NCBI GenBank assembly: GCA_020744425.1
Contig: JAGMUV010000002.1
Coordinates: 3,206,501 to 3,270,500 of the forward strand
Length of the DNA stretch: 64,000 nt
Origin: Dactylonectria macrodidyma
Taxonomy: Eukaryota; Ascomycota; Sordariomycetes; Hypocreales; Nectriaceae
Direction: 5' to 3'
Shown: positions 23,346 through 35,508 of the stretch, piece by piece
How the letters are laid out: each line of letters begins with the position of its first letter
Position numbering within the stretch: position 1 is the stretch's first letter
Program-made: the position numbers and the translations under genes
Notes under the pieces: model-generated
Told to the model about the DNA's origin: nothing
Database searches by the model: none
Seen by the model: only the letters and a program-made list of their open reading frames with translations

Positions 23346-23789
23346 GATGCGATGGCGCCCCCACCCCTACGTAGTGCAGCTGTATTCATTTCCCTTTGTA
23401 TTCATGTCTTTGCAGCGTTTCGATTACATTCACCTTAGCGACGGCCCCGGAGTATGCCTGCTTGACGATTTGATGAATTACGAATAACGAGTTCCTTTTG
23501 TCAATCAAGCTTAGCAGGAGACAGATTGTATGATATCCAGCACAGGCGATACCTGTCTTGTTCAGTTGGATGGCATAGCTCATTTCTGATTCGGGAATGA
23601 CTGCCTTGTGTAGTGGCATAGGCTTGACTATTCTTTGCTCTGCCCCCCTTGCGTACACCCACAGTTCATTCTGATTACGAGAACGCTCATTCTTGTCATT
23701 TTTTGTACTATGAGATAACAAATTCAGAATCTCAATGTTATTTCTCCACCTCTTTTCGACCGCGACTCACATGCCAGCCATCGCCTCGC
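23346..23789. other. convergent 3' intergenic, orphan gene / PGM
   Basis: This 444-bp stretch lies between two stop codons and should contain both polyadenylation regions. Nothing else was recognised. Confidence 0.6.
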
Positions 23790-25905
<2,116 letters not shown>

Positions 25906-26674
25906 TGTGTCTGAATGAAGGAGGACTGTGAGATGGAGAAGGAGAGGGAGAGATGGAGGAGAAGAATGACGAGGGAGAGATGGAGAGATGGAGGAGTGAA
26001 AGGGAGAAGGGCGAACCTGCGGTGGGAAGATGGCAAGCCGAAGCAGAGTGGAGAGACCCAGATGCATGCAGGTGCAGGTGAGTGATTGCCATGGTTGGCT
26101 ACTTTCAGGTGGTCGAGACTGAGAGCTTTGGGGGAAGCTGTTCCAACTCAGGCCTTTGGTGGGGTTAGGTTGATGAGGTCACTGGAGCTATTGGAGGGGT
26201 TGTTACAGTGTTTTTGGTTATTTAATGACACTGTAGAGTTAGCCTCATCAGAAGTGCGTGAAGCCAGTGCGAGGAATCTGGAGCAAACGGGGTTCGTTGC
26301 GGGAACCAAACCCCCTTTGGACACCTGGATGATTGAACTACCTGACAATAATCAATGGAAGCTTTGCCTGGTAGACATATCCGGTCTTCAAGTAACTTCT
26401 ACATGTGTGGTAAATGGGCCGCTCTAACAAACCCGTCTCCAGGTAAGCAATTGACTTTTGTCGAATGTGCAAGGTCGGGCCGTCCCTGAGAAAAATGTGA
26501 GACACCGCTAGTGAAATGTTGAGCTCTGAAGCCTCATCCGTCCTCACCCAACTAGGAGGGCATGTAAGAGAGTGTTGGCTCTGAGGAGAAGAGGAGAGAA
26601 ACAAGGAGAAGACGATATCAATTAAACACCGATGTATTCCTTTATGAGTGTGGACATGGCTAGATGGTTTAATT
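25906..26674. other. intergenic, PGM promoter and oligoribonuclease 3' region
   Basis: A GA-rich tract at about 25915-26012 (CT-rich on the PGM sense strand) contains repeated GGGAGAGATGGAG words and probably marks the PGM core promoter or leader. No gene is supported in the remainder. Confidence 0.6.
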
Positions 26675-27411
26675 CTATTTTTGTTGTTTTTGCTGTTTCG
26701 ACTTATTCTTGGGCGGCGGTGCCACGTCAAAGGTAGGGCGGAAGATGACATCCCGATAATAGCGAGCCTCCGCGATGCTCTCCAGAATGTCGTCCTTCGC
26801 CTTGTGAAGGCCCTTCTTATTGGGCGCCTTGTTGACGACGCGCTTGGCGCACCAGCGCAGGGCGGCCTCCTTGATGGTGCTGACGTCGAGGATGCGGTGG
26901 TGCAGATGCCTCATGACGCGGGTGTAGGGCTCGCGCCGGAGGAACGCCCGGTCGCAATGCACGCTGTTGCCGGCGAGGAGGCCGCGCTTCCGGTCCGGGA
27001 TGAAGCGTGTGATGTACTCGTACAGGGCGTCGGCGGCCTGCTGGGGAGTCGTCGTCGACGCCAGCACGGCGGCGGTGAGGCCCGAGTCAGCGTGCGTCTT
27101 GGTGCACCACTCGTCCATCTGGTCGAGCCGCGACTCTGGGAAGTGGATGATGGCGTGGAAGCCGTCTTCGTCGAGGACCTCCAGGTTGCCAGTGGTAATG
27201 ATGCAATAGATTTCGATAATCTCCTCCGAGTCCGGGTTGAGGCCCGTCATCTAAGTGTGTGAGTGAGTGAGTGAAGCCATCACCAGGGGACAAGCAGCTA
27301 CAGCGGGGGAAGGAGTCAAATGACTTGGCGTACCTCACAGTCGATCCATACGAGAGGATCATCGCTAGCACTCTTAGGCTGTTCAACCTGGTCCCCTGGG
27401 ATTGTAGACAT
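26675..27411 (-). CDS. Oligoribonuclease / REX2-like DEDDh 3'-5' exoribonuclease
   Basis: Two exons (27334-27411 and 26675-27250) encode 217 residues; the 83-nt intron separates DCE from MTGL within the first catalytic motif. The enzyme degrades very short RNA oligonucleotides to nucleotides in mitochondria and/or cytosol. Visible DEDDh residues are Asp24 and Glu26 (WIDCEMTGL), the Asp in SVHCDRAF, the Asp of RILDVSTIK and the His/Asp of HKAKDDI. The C-terminus is a Lys/Gln-rich tail. No long mitochondrial presequence precedes the catalytic core, which may mean a cytosolic form or an unseen upstream start. The intron near its 3' end contains a small GTGA repeat on the plus strand. Confidence 0.9.
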
Positions 27412-28221
27412 GGTTCTTTTTGTCGTTGTGCTTCGCTCACTCAGTGTACGTATACCTGCAGCGTGTTGGATGGCTCAGACATGCAACGTGAAGACCTGGT
27501 TGCAAAGGACCCATCAAATTGGGGCTTCACCACCACCAATAATTAGGCCGCAACCATAAATCCCCCTTCCAAGCGGGAACTTGGGACGAGAGCTCACAGA
27601 TACCCGCCTGTATCCGCTGAGGGCGGGTGACCCTCGTGGCGGCTCCGGCAGATGGCCCGTGGGCTTTGGCGCCCACTTGACAAGGCAGGTGTCCTGTGGC
27701 GCCCCCCTCCAACCCCTCCAACTCTCGCTGTACAGGCACCTAACGCGCTGGAACGTTGCGTATTCTCAATCGCAGCGCCCCCATTGGCAGCCAGCACTTC
27801 AACACAACCACATCTCCAGGGGTCCAACTTGCCAATGCCAACAACCCCCCAATCAGTCCAACCTTGACATCGCCAGCATATCTTCATTCGGCTGCAACAT
27901 TGACTGCATGCTCGACCAAGCACGTTCGCTCAGAGAAGCCATCGCAGGGTTTCTCGGACCCGCTTCCACACCTCCACTTTTGTGTCATCTTCATGGCTCG
28001 TTGCAATCGATGCCCGCTTTCTGCGTCTCTCCGTTCGCTGCCTGATTGTTCATCATTGTCCTGACAAAGTCTACTGCAAACCATCGACGACGCAGGCAAT
28101 ATCCTTCTGCGTCTGCCTTGATCAAGCCAGTCCTTCAGTCAATCCAGCTTCAAGTAATCCCAAGTGGGGCATCGAATCACTCACTCGCTTCTCATTGCCT
28201 CGTCCATAAATACCAGCAATC
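27412..28221. promoter_or_regulatory. divergent promoter, oligoribonuclease / oxidoreductase
   Basis: 810 bp separate two start codons facing outward. A CT/CA-rich segment at about 27780-28220 fits the leader of the plus-strand gene. No specific operator was recognised. Confidence 0.5.
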
Positions 28222-29829
28222 ATGCCTTCGATGAAGACGCTGTTGTCCAAAATCACAACAGGCGATGATGCCGAACCCAATCTCCCACGCTCATTCTGTC
28301 TCAAACCTCCGCCCAGGCCTGAGATGTCAGAGCACCCGCCACGTTTCATCATCATCGGCGCTGGTTCCCGAGGAAATCATTATGCGAATGCCATCAGCAC
28401 TGTTTCCAACGGCATCGTCGCCGCCGTCGCCGAGCCCCTAAAGTTCAAGCGCGAGTCGCTCGGTAAGAAGCACATTTGGGGCGAAAAAGGCCCCGGTGAG
28501 GGTCAATCCTTTACCAACTGGCGCGACTTCTTGGAGTACGAGCAGGAGCGCCGGCAACGGGTGGCTGCGGGCGAAGAGGGCGTTCCTGAGGGCGTCGACG
28601 GAGCTTTTATATGCGTCCTGGACGAGATGCACCGTGAAGTCGTGGTCGGCCTCGGGCCGCTTGGGTTACACATCATGTGTGAAAAGCCTCTGGCATGCTC
28701 CCTCGAAGAATGTCTCGACATGTACAAGGCTCTACGGTCCTCCGAGGCCTCCAAGGTCTTCTCCATCGGCCATGTACTACGGTACAGCCCTCATAACATC
28801 ATGCTGCGGAAGCTATTGCTTGAGGACCGTGTCATTGGCGACATCACCAGCATTGTCCATACCGAGCCCGTAGGTTGGTGGCACTACACGCACTCGTATG
28901 TCCGGGGCAACTGGCGAAATGAGAAAACGACGGCGCCATCTTTGCTCACAAAAAGCTGCCACGACATCGACCTCCTGCTCTGGCTTCTCTGTTCCCCAGA
29001 GAAGCATGGTCAGGGGGAGCCACATCTTCCAGAAACGATATCCTCCTCGGGAAGTCTGCAGTTCTTCAAGAAGAGCCGCAAGCCTGCCGCCGCCGGTGCT
29101 GAGACCAACTGCATGAAGTGTCCACTCGGCGATCAAGGCTGCAAGTTCTCCGCCAAGAACATCTACCTCAACCCTAGGTTACAGGGACTCCAGGGCGCTA
29201 CGCTATGGCCCATCAACGTCCTTGTTCACGACATTGAAGACTATCCCACGCAGTCGGCGCAGCACGAGGCCCTGTCCAAGGTACTCGAGGAAGACTATGA
29301 CGAGTCACTGTCCAAGTCGGAGGTAGAGGGTCGAAATTGGTTCGGCCGCTGCGTCTTCGAGGCGGACAACAACGTTTGTGATGAACAATTCGTCACCATC
29401 ACCTGGCCTGAGTCGACTAGGCCGGCTAAGATGGCTACCTTCCACATGGTCGCTCAAACCAAGAAGATCTGCCAGCGTTTCTCCAACATCTACGGCGAGC
29501 ACGGTGAAATCTACGCTGACTCGCGTACCATCGTCGTCGAGGACTTCAACACGGGCGAGACTAAGAAGTTCTACCCGCGAGTCGAGGACCTGGGCCACGG
29601 CGGCGGCGACCTAGGCCTAACACAACAGTTTGTGCTGGCCTGCGACCGGGTCAAGAGCCACGGCTGGGAGGCGCCCCGCGCGCAGAACGAGCTCATTGGT
29701 TGCACGCTGGAGGAGGTGCTCCGAAGCCATGCCTTGGTGTTTGCAGCCGAGGAGGCCAGGCTGGGCCGCAAAGTACTGAACTGGGATGAGTGGTGGGAGA
29801 ACGCCGTTGGCAAGAAGTTGGCCGTCTGA
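28222..29829 (+). CDS. Gfo/Idh/MocA-family NAD(P)-dependent oxidoreductase
   Basis: A single exon encodes 535 residues. The Rossmann motif RFIIIGAGSRGNHYANAI lies at about 40-58, a CEKPLA motif (the family's E-K-P) near 153, and GHVLRYSPHN follows. The central region includes SCHDIDLLLWL, an H-x2-D-type catalytic segment. An inserted Cys cluster (NCMKCPLGDQGCKFSAKNIY) resembles the C-x2-CP...C-x-[FY]SA block found in larger members of the family. The protein is longer than the typical 350 residues because of an N-terminal extension and this insert. Members oxidise sugars, inositols or related polyols; the substrate cannot be assigned. The ATG at 28222 is used; MSEHPPRF at 28324 is an alternative start just before the Rossmann fold. 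Confidence 0.88.
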   Translation: MPSMKTLLSKITTGDDAEPNLPRSFCLKPPPRPEMSEHPPRFIIIGAGSRGNHYANAISTVSNGIVAAVAEPLKFKRESLGKKHIWGEKGPGEGQSFTNWRDFLEYEQERRQRVAAGEEGVPEGVDGAFICVLDEMHREVVVGLGPLGLHIMCEKPLACSLEECLDMYKALRSSEASKVFSIGHVLRYSPHNIMLRKLLLEDRVIGDITSIVHTEPVGWWHYTHSYVRGNWRNEKTTAPSLLTKSCHDIDLLLWLLCSPEKHGQGEPHLPETISSSGSLQFFKKSRKPAAAGAETNCMKCPLGDQGCKFSAKNIYLNPRLQGLQGATLWPINVLVHDIEDYPTQSAQHEALSKVLEEDYDESLSKSEVEGRNWFGRCVFEADNNVCDEQFVTITWPESTRPAKMATFHMVAQTKKICQRFSNIYGEHGEIYADSRTIVVEDFNTGETKKFYPRVEDLGHGGGDLGLTQQFVLACDRVKSHGWEAPRAQNELIGCTLEEVLRSHALVFAAEEARLGRKVLNWDEWWENAVGKKLAV

Positions 29830-30225
29830 TGATGAAGAAAGATGTTGGGATTCTTGGAACGGAAGCTGGGTTTGATGATGTTGGCATTGTGGCTAGGCTA
29901 GGTCAAGGACCTGCTGAATAGTGACACGAATTTAGGGTGTCCGGATATATTACACGTCATACATGCAGGGCATTATCACGTCAGACCTTCATGAGAAAAC
30001 TAAACTGAATACAGGGAACAAATACACCATAAACGAGGTATAATAAAACTGATGCAATGGGGCCATACAAACCAATCGCCCCGACTATGGTGACCTCTAT
30101 CTATCCTTGCCAAAGCGCCTTGCTTCGCCGCTCAAACCAACACCATTGTCTTTAGCCTCCGCCACTACCCTCGCTGTGTAAGACGGACAAGGGCAATCCA
30201 TTAAGTCTCACGCAAAACATCTCCT
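29830..30225. other. convergent 3' intergenic
   Basis: About 400 bp between the oxidoreductase stop and the end of the in-frame extension of the membrane-protein gene. Only 3'-end sequence is expected, and nothing else was recognised. Confidence 0.55.
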
Positions 30226-30549
30226 CTAACCAAGCTCAGCGCGGTTACTCTGCATGCCAAGGGGGTTGATGGTAGGCAGCTCCGTGGTGTTCTGTGGAGA
30301 ATGCTGCTGCTGCTGCTGTCCACCCATAACGGCTTCGCTCTCCTTTGGCACAGGGCTCGGGGTGGTGTTCGGGGGCGGGGAAGCCATCAAGGGGGGTTGA
30401 TAGCTGGCAATGGGACCGTACTGGCTATACTGTCCTTGCTGCTGGAAGCCCTGCGGACTCGGGACATGCTGCATCATGGGCTGTTGCTGCTGCCGGATGG
30501 AAGGAGGGTCTAGGTTCTGGGCACCGTTGGGAGGCGGCGGTGGTGGCGT
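30226..30549 (-). pseudogene. In-frame Pro/Gln-rich tail beyond the TAG of the membrane-protein gene
   Basis: Directly after the TAG at 30550-30552 the same reading frame continues for 107 codons to a stop ending at 30226. It starts TPPPPPPNGAQN, is rich in Pro and Gln (QQQQ runs), and ends NPLGMQSNRAELG. Similar surface proteins usually carry a Pro/Gln-rich cytoplasmic tail right after the RRKK stop-transfer residues, so this looks like the original C-terminus cut off by a nonsense codon, or reached by readthrough. No GT donor in the preceding 60 bases would splice out the TAG while sparing the membrane span. Confidence 0.6.
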
Positions 30550-31521
30550 CTACTGGTTCTTGTTCTTCTTGCGGCGCAAGAAGAAGATGATGAGGCCCAT
30601 GAGCGCAATAAGAGCAACTCCGCTGACGACTCGGCCGGCGATGGCGCCCACAGGAGTGCTATGACCGCCGTCATCGTCGGAGGCGGAGTCGGAGGTTGCG
30701 GCCGAGGTCTCGGTGGTCTGTGAAGCTGTGGAGCCGGAACCGGTGGTGTCGGAGCTGGAGTCGGAGTCGGAGTTGGTGCCGGGGGTGTCGGTAGTCACCG
30801 AGGACACGGTCGAGCTAAAGGAGTGCGTCGCGGCCCACGCCGGGTCGTAGTCGAACAGAGTTGATGTGCCGCTAGCAGCCGAGCAGTCGAGCAGGGTGTA
30901 GGTGCTGTCGAGCTCGCTGCCGGAACCCGTGTTGGAGATGACCCAGGTGAAGCAGGCTCCGTATAGAGAGGTGGCACTGGAGAAAGAGACGGGGGGTGGT
31001 AAGCGGTCGACCCTCCTCAGACTCCAAGGTACAGATATCGGCAAAGACTCACCAGCAGAGGGTGTGAAAGTCCGAAGGCAGGTCGCAGTCGCCCGCGGCA
31101 GATGCGTCGTAGTCGATGCACTTATATCTTGTCTAATCAGATCTCCCCGACGTCTCATTAGTCTCCTCAACCCGTACGATGGCACCAGCAAGAAACAAGC
31201 CCCCGAAAAAAAAATCATAATAAACGATAAACGTCTCGACAACTCACTTCCATTCATCATGTACCCGCAAGTTTCGGTCCCAAGCGTGTATCCCTCCATG
31301 TGCCCAGCCAGCGCCATGCGACCGTACAGCTCGGGGGCCTCTGTGGGCCGCGGCGACCAGCCCAGAGCGAGCTGATCCTGTTCGACGGCCGTGATGCCCG
31401 TCTCAGCGGGTGGTTTCCGTGATGTCCCAGCGACAGACTTGAGGAACGGGTTCTTGAGCCATGCGGCAACGGGCGAGCCGAGAGCTACTGCCCATACCAA
31501 TAGTGTGGCAGGGCGACGCAT
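30550..31521 (-). CDS. Secreted-then-anchored single-pass membrane protein, possibly truncated by a TAG
   Basis: Three exons (31265-31521, 31053-31127, 30550-30976) encode 252 residues. An N-terminal signal peptide (MRRPATLLVWAVALGSPVAA) leads into an ectodomain with a GWSPRPTEAP motif and a Cys-rich block (TCGYKCIDYD, CDLPSDFHTLCCATSLYGAC). A long Ser/Thr-rich stalk and one membrane span (about 220-243, VVSGVALIALMGLIIFFL) come next, then RRKKNKNQ and TAG. After that TAG the same frame stays open for 107 codons to 30226. The first intron must use a GTACAT donor at 31264; the stronger GTGAGT just downstream would shift the frame and lose the Cys block and membrane span. The architecture is common in Pezizomycotina cell-surface proteins; the role is unknown. 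Confidence 0.72.
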   Translation of the reverse strand: MRRPATLLVWAVALGSPVAAWLKNPFLKSVAGTSRKPPAETGITAVEQDQLALGWSPRPTEAPELYGRMALAGHMEGYTLGTETCGYMMNGSELSRRLSFIMIFFSGACFLLVPSYGLRRLMRRRGDLIRQDISASTTTHLPRATATCLRTFTPSAGESLPISVPWSLRRVDRLPPPVSFSSATSLYGACFTWVISNTGSGSELDSTYTLLDCSAASGTSTLFDYDPAWAATHSFSSTVSSVTTDTPGTNSDSDSSSDTTGSGSTASQTTETSAATSDSASDDDGGHSTPVGAIAGRVVSGVALIALMGLIIFFLRRKKNKNQ

Positions 31522-33473
31522 CGTGGTATTTCCTTGTGGTGTTGGTTGTACTATTGTTGAATCTAATCGGGATTTCTCTCTTGCCGTGTTTCTCCTATGT
31601 CTAGTTGAGATCGTGATTCAGAGCCTGTGTTGCATATTTAAGCATTGCCTCCAAGAGAGAACAATAGAGAGCCACCAGAAAGATGGGCGGAGAACTCTCG
31701 GGGTTTTGTTGCCCTCCCGGCCTCTCAGTGCATCACTCTATCCAACCTCCCCCTCTCTCCAGTCTCAACGCGATCAGTAAAGCTGATCGACCAGTCCGGA
31801 GCTTATAAGAAAGCGAACGCGACGGACTGCCTACAGTGAGTCGATATGCAGCGGAGCTTGCAGGGGACAGACATGTCAACTGGAATCGCTAAAGACAGAA
31901 CAAGGGACCAATAAGTCGCTGAAAGGATCGGGATGGTGCTAGAATAGATAAATGGCCCCTCCCCCTGCTGCTGCGTTGGTATCTAATTCGCAGATTGTGT
32001 AGTCTTTAGCGCAGCAAGCTGGAGGCGCAGGTCCCAGTTTATCCTGATTTCGAAACCCATGCCATGGATACTCTATATGCGAGTTTTGTCCTCATGACCG
32101 CTCTGTTGCGCCTTTCGAAAATATAATAAATGCCGCCATCGTTACTTCAGTGCTGTCTACTGTTTACTTTTCCTGCTCCTGCTGTTAGCTGAGTTCTCGG
32201 GTCAGTCTGGACATACGGAGCCACAACTCCAAACAGTTGGACCCCTCCGGAGCGCTTGACGAGTTGCTTTACCAGGTCGTCGCTGGTGCTTTCGCGGAGC
32301 GGTCAAGTGGCCTCTGCTTCCCCTCATCAATGAACCAACCCATGTCTATCTACTCCGTATGTCTACTAATTATGTCTAGGTCAAGCCATGTCAAGACGAG
32401 GCCGAAAACCCGAGAATCTCCACATCTGGTTCTGGGCTAATTTGTTCTACTGACTATCATATGGGGCAACTAGAGTTCTTAAGCGCGAGTCTACCCTAGA
32501 CATTATATCGTCACCAAGATTATCTTAATGGACACTGCTGACGACCAGTAATCAAATGTTGACGAATACGATTGATTGGAAGTTTGACGTCTGATTCTAA
32601 GTCAAGGAAAAGAATCTTTATATTATTGCCGCCTCGCGTGGTGGTTTTGATGTGGAATTGTACACAATGTTAATACGTCTGGAATGATTCTGAAATGTTG
32701 TGTGTGATGCTCCATCGTACCCACATCAAACTTGGGAGAACGAAAATGTGGTCGACTCCCTCCAACTCCCTCAATCGAAAGAATGACACATATGGCAACT
32801 CATATGATTATGGGAACTACTACAAAGACTTGTGGAGGATTGAGTGACCCAAAAAAATAATACGCGGTCCGGTGGAACCAAGAGTTGCAACAGCCTGGAC
32901 CAAAAAGCTGAGACAACCCGCCCGTTTTCGCCTAGCGTAGTTCGGGGTGGGCCCCCGTCACACCCAATTCAAGAACAGCCTGTCATTGGCCAGCAAGCCA
33001 ACCAAAGGTCCAAATCCGGTAGAGGAGGCATCGCTTACCAAATGACCGAAATCCTTCCCCCAAAACTCCACGGAGTTTCAGTGATTGTGTAATCGACCTG
33101 CGACTTTGCGGAGGTGTTTTTTTTGGGCATGATGCTTGCTTGACGTCTTTTTGTCTTCCTCAATGCACCGATCGCCGGAGTTTTCTCGAAGAGGAAATGG
33201 AGGGATGGAGGGGTTAGTTTGCGACGAACGAGTTATGTCCCGTGGACTTTGATCTTACTCATCCGCTACGCCAGGAAGGGGGGGAGATCTCGCGGCTCGC
33301 GAGTGGTTGTTCCGATGTTGGATTTGGCGAATCCTTTTTATGAGGGTTGTGTTGTGCTTGAGAGTATAAGAACTGAGTATTTCCCCGTCACTACTGAAAA
33401 CACCACAGCAATCATCACTACTCAACTCAACACGACAACCTAACCCTTTGCTTCATAATACTTGTCACAACAA
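31522..33473. other. intergenic between divergent membrane-protein and cupin genes
   Basis: About 1.95 kb, relatively AT-rich at 32440-32840. No coding frame is supported. A TATAAG word near 33364, about 110 bp before the cupin ATG, may be a TATA element. TACTCCGTA occurs at 32351. Confidence 0.55.
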
Positions 33474-34028
33474 ATGTCTTCGGAACCCAAGGCCCTCCCC
33501 CCTGTCCAGCGACACATCACCACCCACGACGCCGACGGCAAGGCCGTGTGGGACACATCTCTGCCTGTGCAAGTCGAGGGCCACCGCAGCGGCGGCTACA
33601 CGCTTCACCAGCCATGGGCCAACCTGGGCGACAGGCCGGACCACAACGGCGATCAGGACCTCCGGTCGTACCATGAGAACCTCGTCCAGACAGACATTGC
33701 TCCGGCCTCGGGCTCCGTGGTCCGCGTCATCGACTTCTGGCCCGGTTCTCCGGCCGTCATGCACCGGACCGCCAGCGTCGACTACGGCGTCGTCCTCGAG
33801 GGCGAGATCGAGTGCTTTCTTGATGGCGGCGCCTCGCGCACCTTTCGCCGTGGTGACATCATCATCCAGCGCGGCACCAATCATGCCTGGAAGAACACGA
33901 GCAGCGAGATTGCTCGCGTCTTCGTCACCCTGCTGCCCACGCCTCCTATCAAGATCCAGGGCAAGGAGCTCGAGGTCCATCACCTATCTGACCTTGGAAG
34001 ACTCGCAGAGGAGGGGAACATCGTCTAA
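33474..34028 (+). CDS. Cupin-domain protein
   Basis: A single exon of 184 residues starts at the ATG at 33474; an in-frame TTG 12 bp upstream is not needed. A conserved beta-barrel cupin_2 block spans about residues 85-165: MHRTASVDYGVVLEGEIECF, then FRRGDIIIQRGTNHAWKNTS. The first cupin motif retains one His (MHRT) and a Glu (EGEIE) and the second retains His in TNHAW, so metal binding is possible but incomplete relative to the classic G(X)5HXH(X)3,4E(X)6G. Such small fungal cupins often act as isomerases, dioxygenases or oxalate-related enzymes; no specific role is indicated. It stands alone, convergent with the Nudix gene. Confidence 0.85.
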   Translation: MSSEPKALPPVQRHITTHDADGKAVWDTSLPVQVEGHRSGGYTLHQPWANLGDRPDHNGDQDLRSYHENLVQTDIAPASGSVVRVIDFWPGSPAVMHRTASVDYGVVLEGEIECFLDGGASRTFRRGDIIIQRGTNHAWKNTSSEIARVFVTLLPTPPIKIQGKELEVHHLSDLGRLAEEGNIV

Positions 34029-34287
34029 TCCAGACATGAAAAAATGCAAAGGACTTGGGAGAGAGTATTCACGCACTACGTTCGGTATTACTCCCACGGT
34101 GGGGGAGAGGGAAACTTGAACTTGCTTTTTGTTCCAAATTGGTTTTTTTCTAACCCTTTTTTTTTTTCGAGCCTCCGTCCATAGAAATACAGTGACAATC
34201 TCTTCCGTTCCCAATTGCCTTTTTTTGCTGAATTACATGTCCATTTCCAAATCCCACTGCCACTCCCGCCAAATACTTCGTACATAT

Positions 34288-35508
34288 TCATTCCCAGGGC
34301 GCCAGAAACGGGAAGCCCTGCTGGGCAAACTTGAACGGCAGCGACCTTCGCAGCTCGACCGCAATATCTCGAAACCGCTCCTCGTCGGCCTCGGCGATGA
34401 GGTTCTTACGTACCAGGAAATCGAGCATCACTAGGCCGCAATTGGGCTTCCAGCGCCGGTCCCGCAGGCAGCGCTTGACCTCATCGACCGTCAGCGCCTC
34501 GAACTTTTCAATGCCGCGCTCGCGGCTGCGGGGCTGAAAGGCCGCGTCCCGGAGCTTGAGGTCGTACACGAACCGTACGCCGGGCTCCAGGTGGCCCTCG
34601 TTGCCGCGCCCAGATTCGCGTCCTTTGCAGTCGTAGAACGCGACGGCCGGTGCTTCTTCTACCCTGCCGATTATTGACCTCGATTGGCCGCCGCAGCAGC
34701 AACAGCATCCGCTTGAGAACATGTCCTTGGTGTCTAGGTCGAGGATCAACCCTGCCTCTTCCTCGGCTTCGCGCTTCAGCGTCACGGCTGGCGCTAGGAG
34801 ACCGTCCATCTTGTCCGTTGGGTCCATGCCTCCCGCGACGACCTGGTCCATCATGCCCGCGTAGCAGACACCCTCCCCCCTGGCGCGGTGCGAGACCCAG
34901 ATGCGGTCCACCAGCTCGCGGCCGTCGACCTGGCGCACCGAGTACATGTTCATGTGAACGCCCACGGTGATGATGCCGAAGACGCCCCTGGCCGGCAGCG
35001 GAATGGTCAAATCCTGCCAGGCTACGTCCGTGACATGGATGGGTTGAAACTCGCGGCTGTCTGCGGGTCTGCCGAGCCACTTGTCGAAGCAATTGTTCAG
35101 CCTGCCCCTGTTCTTGAGGCACAGATCCGCAAACGCCCTCCGGCAGGCATCGGCGGGCTGCTCTCCCCGACGGACCTCGGGAGTGAGGACGACAGCCCGC
35201 TTCTCCGCGTCGACGGCGAAGCCGGTGCCGTCCCAGAGCATCTCGCGCCGCGCCGAGTCCCGCAGGTATCCCAGCGCCTCGTCGACGCCGGCGATGCGGA
35301 ACTCCCAGAGGCTCCTGGGTGGCAACTTGTCGGCCTTGTTGCCCTCGCGGACGACGCAGTAAAGCGACGGTGGCATGGCGAGGGCACGTGGCGCCGGTAA
35401 TATCGGCAGCGGGAGCGGCAGCAGGGCGCCGGAACACGAGAGTGGGCGCGAGGTCCGCGGATTGGGTGACGTCTGAACCCAGACTTGATCCAGCTTGGTG
35501 GAAGCCAT
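34288..35508 (-). CDS. Nudix hydrolase with N-terminal DUF4743-like domain (thiamine-pyrophosphokinase-related type)
   Basis: A single exon of 406 residues; the frame opens further upstream but the ATG at 35508 (MASTKLDQVW) is the natural start. The N-terminal half (WEFRIAGVDEALGYLRDS, GTGFAVDAEKRAVVLTP, FADLCLKNRGRLNNCFDKWLGR) matches the domain preceding the Nudix fold in yeast YJR142W and plant NUDT20/24-type proteins. The Nudix box is AGGMDPTDKMDGLLAPAVTL then KREAEEEAGL, with REAEEEAG supplying the metal ligands. A run of five cysteines (34693-34707) follows the box in a Gly/Ser-rich insert. Relatives hydrolyse damaged or oxidised thiamine-diphosphate derivatives; the substrate here is inferred by family only. 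Confidence 0.85.
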   Translation of the reverse strand: MASTKLDQVWVQTSPNPRTSRPLSCSGALLPLPLPILPAPRALAMPPSLYCVVREGNKADKLPPRSLWEFRIAGVDEALGYLRDSARREMLWDGTGFAVDAEKRAVVLTPEVRRGEQPADACRRAFADLCLKNRGRLNNCFDKWLGRPADSREFQPIHVTDVAWQDLTIPLPARGVFGIITVGVHMNMYSVRQVDGRELVDRIWVSHRARGEGVCYAGMMDQVVAGGMDPTDKMDGLLAPAVTLKREAEEEAGLILDLDTKDMFSSGCCCCCGGQSRSIIGRVEEAPAVAFYDCKGRESGRGNEGHLEPGVRFVYDLKLRDAAFQPRSRERGIEKFEALTVDEVKRCLRDRRWKPNCGLVMLDFLVRKNLIAEADEERFRDIAVELRRSLPFKFAQQGFPFLAPWE

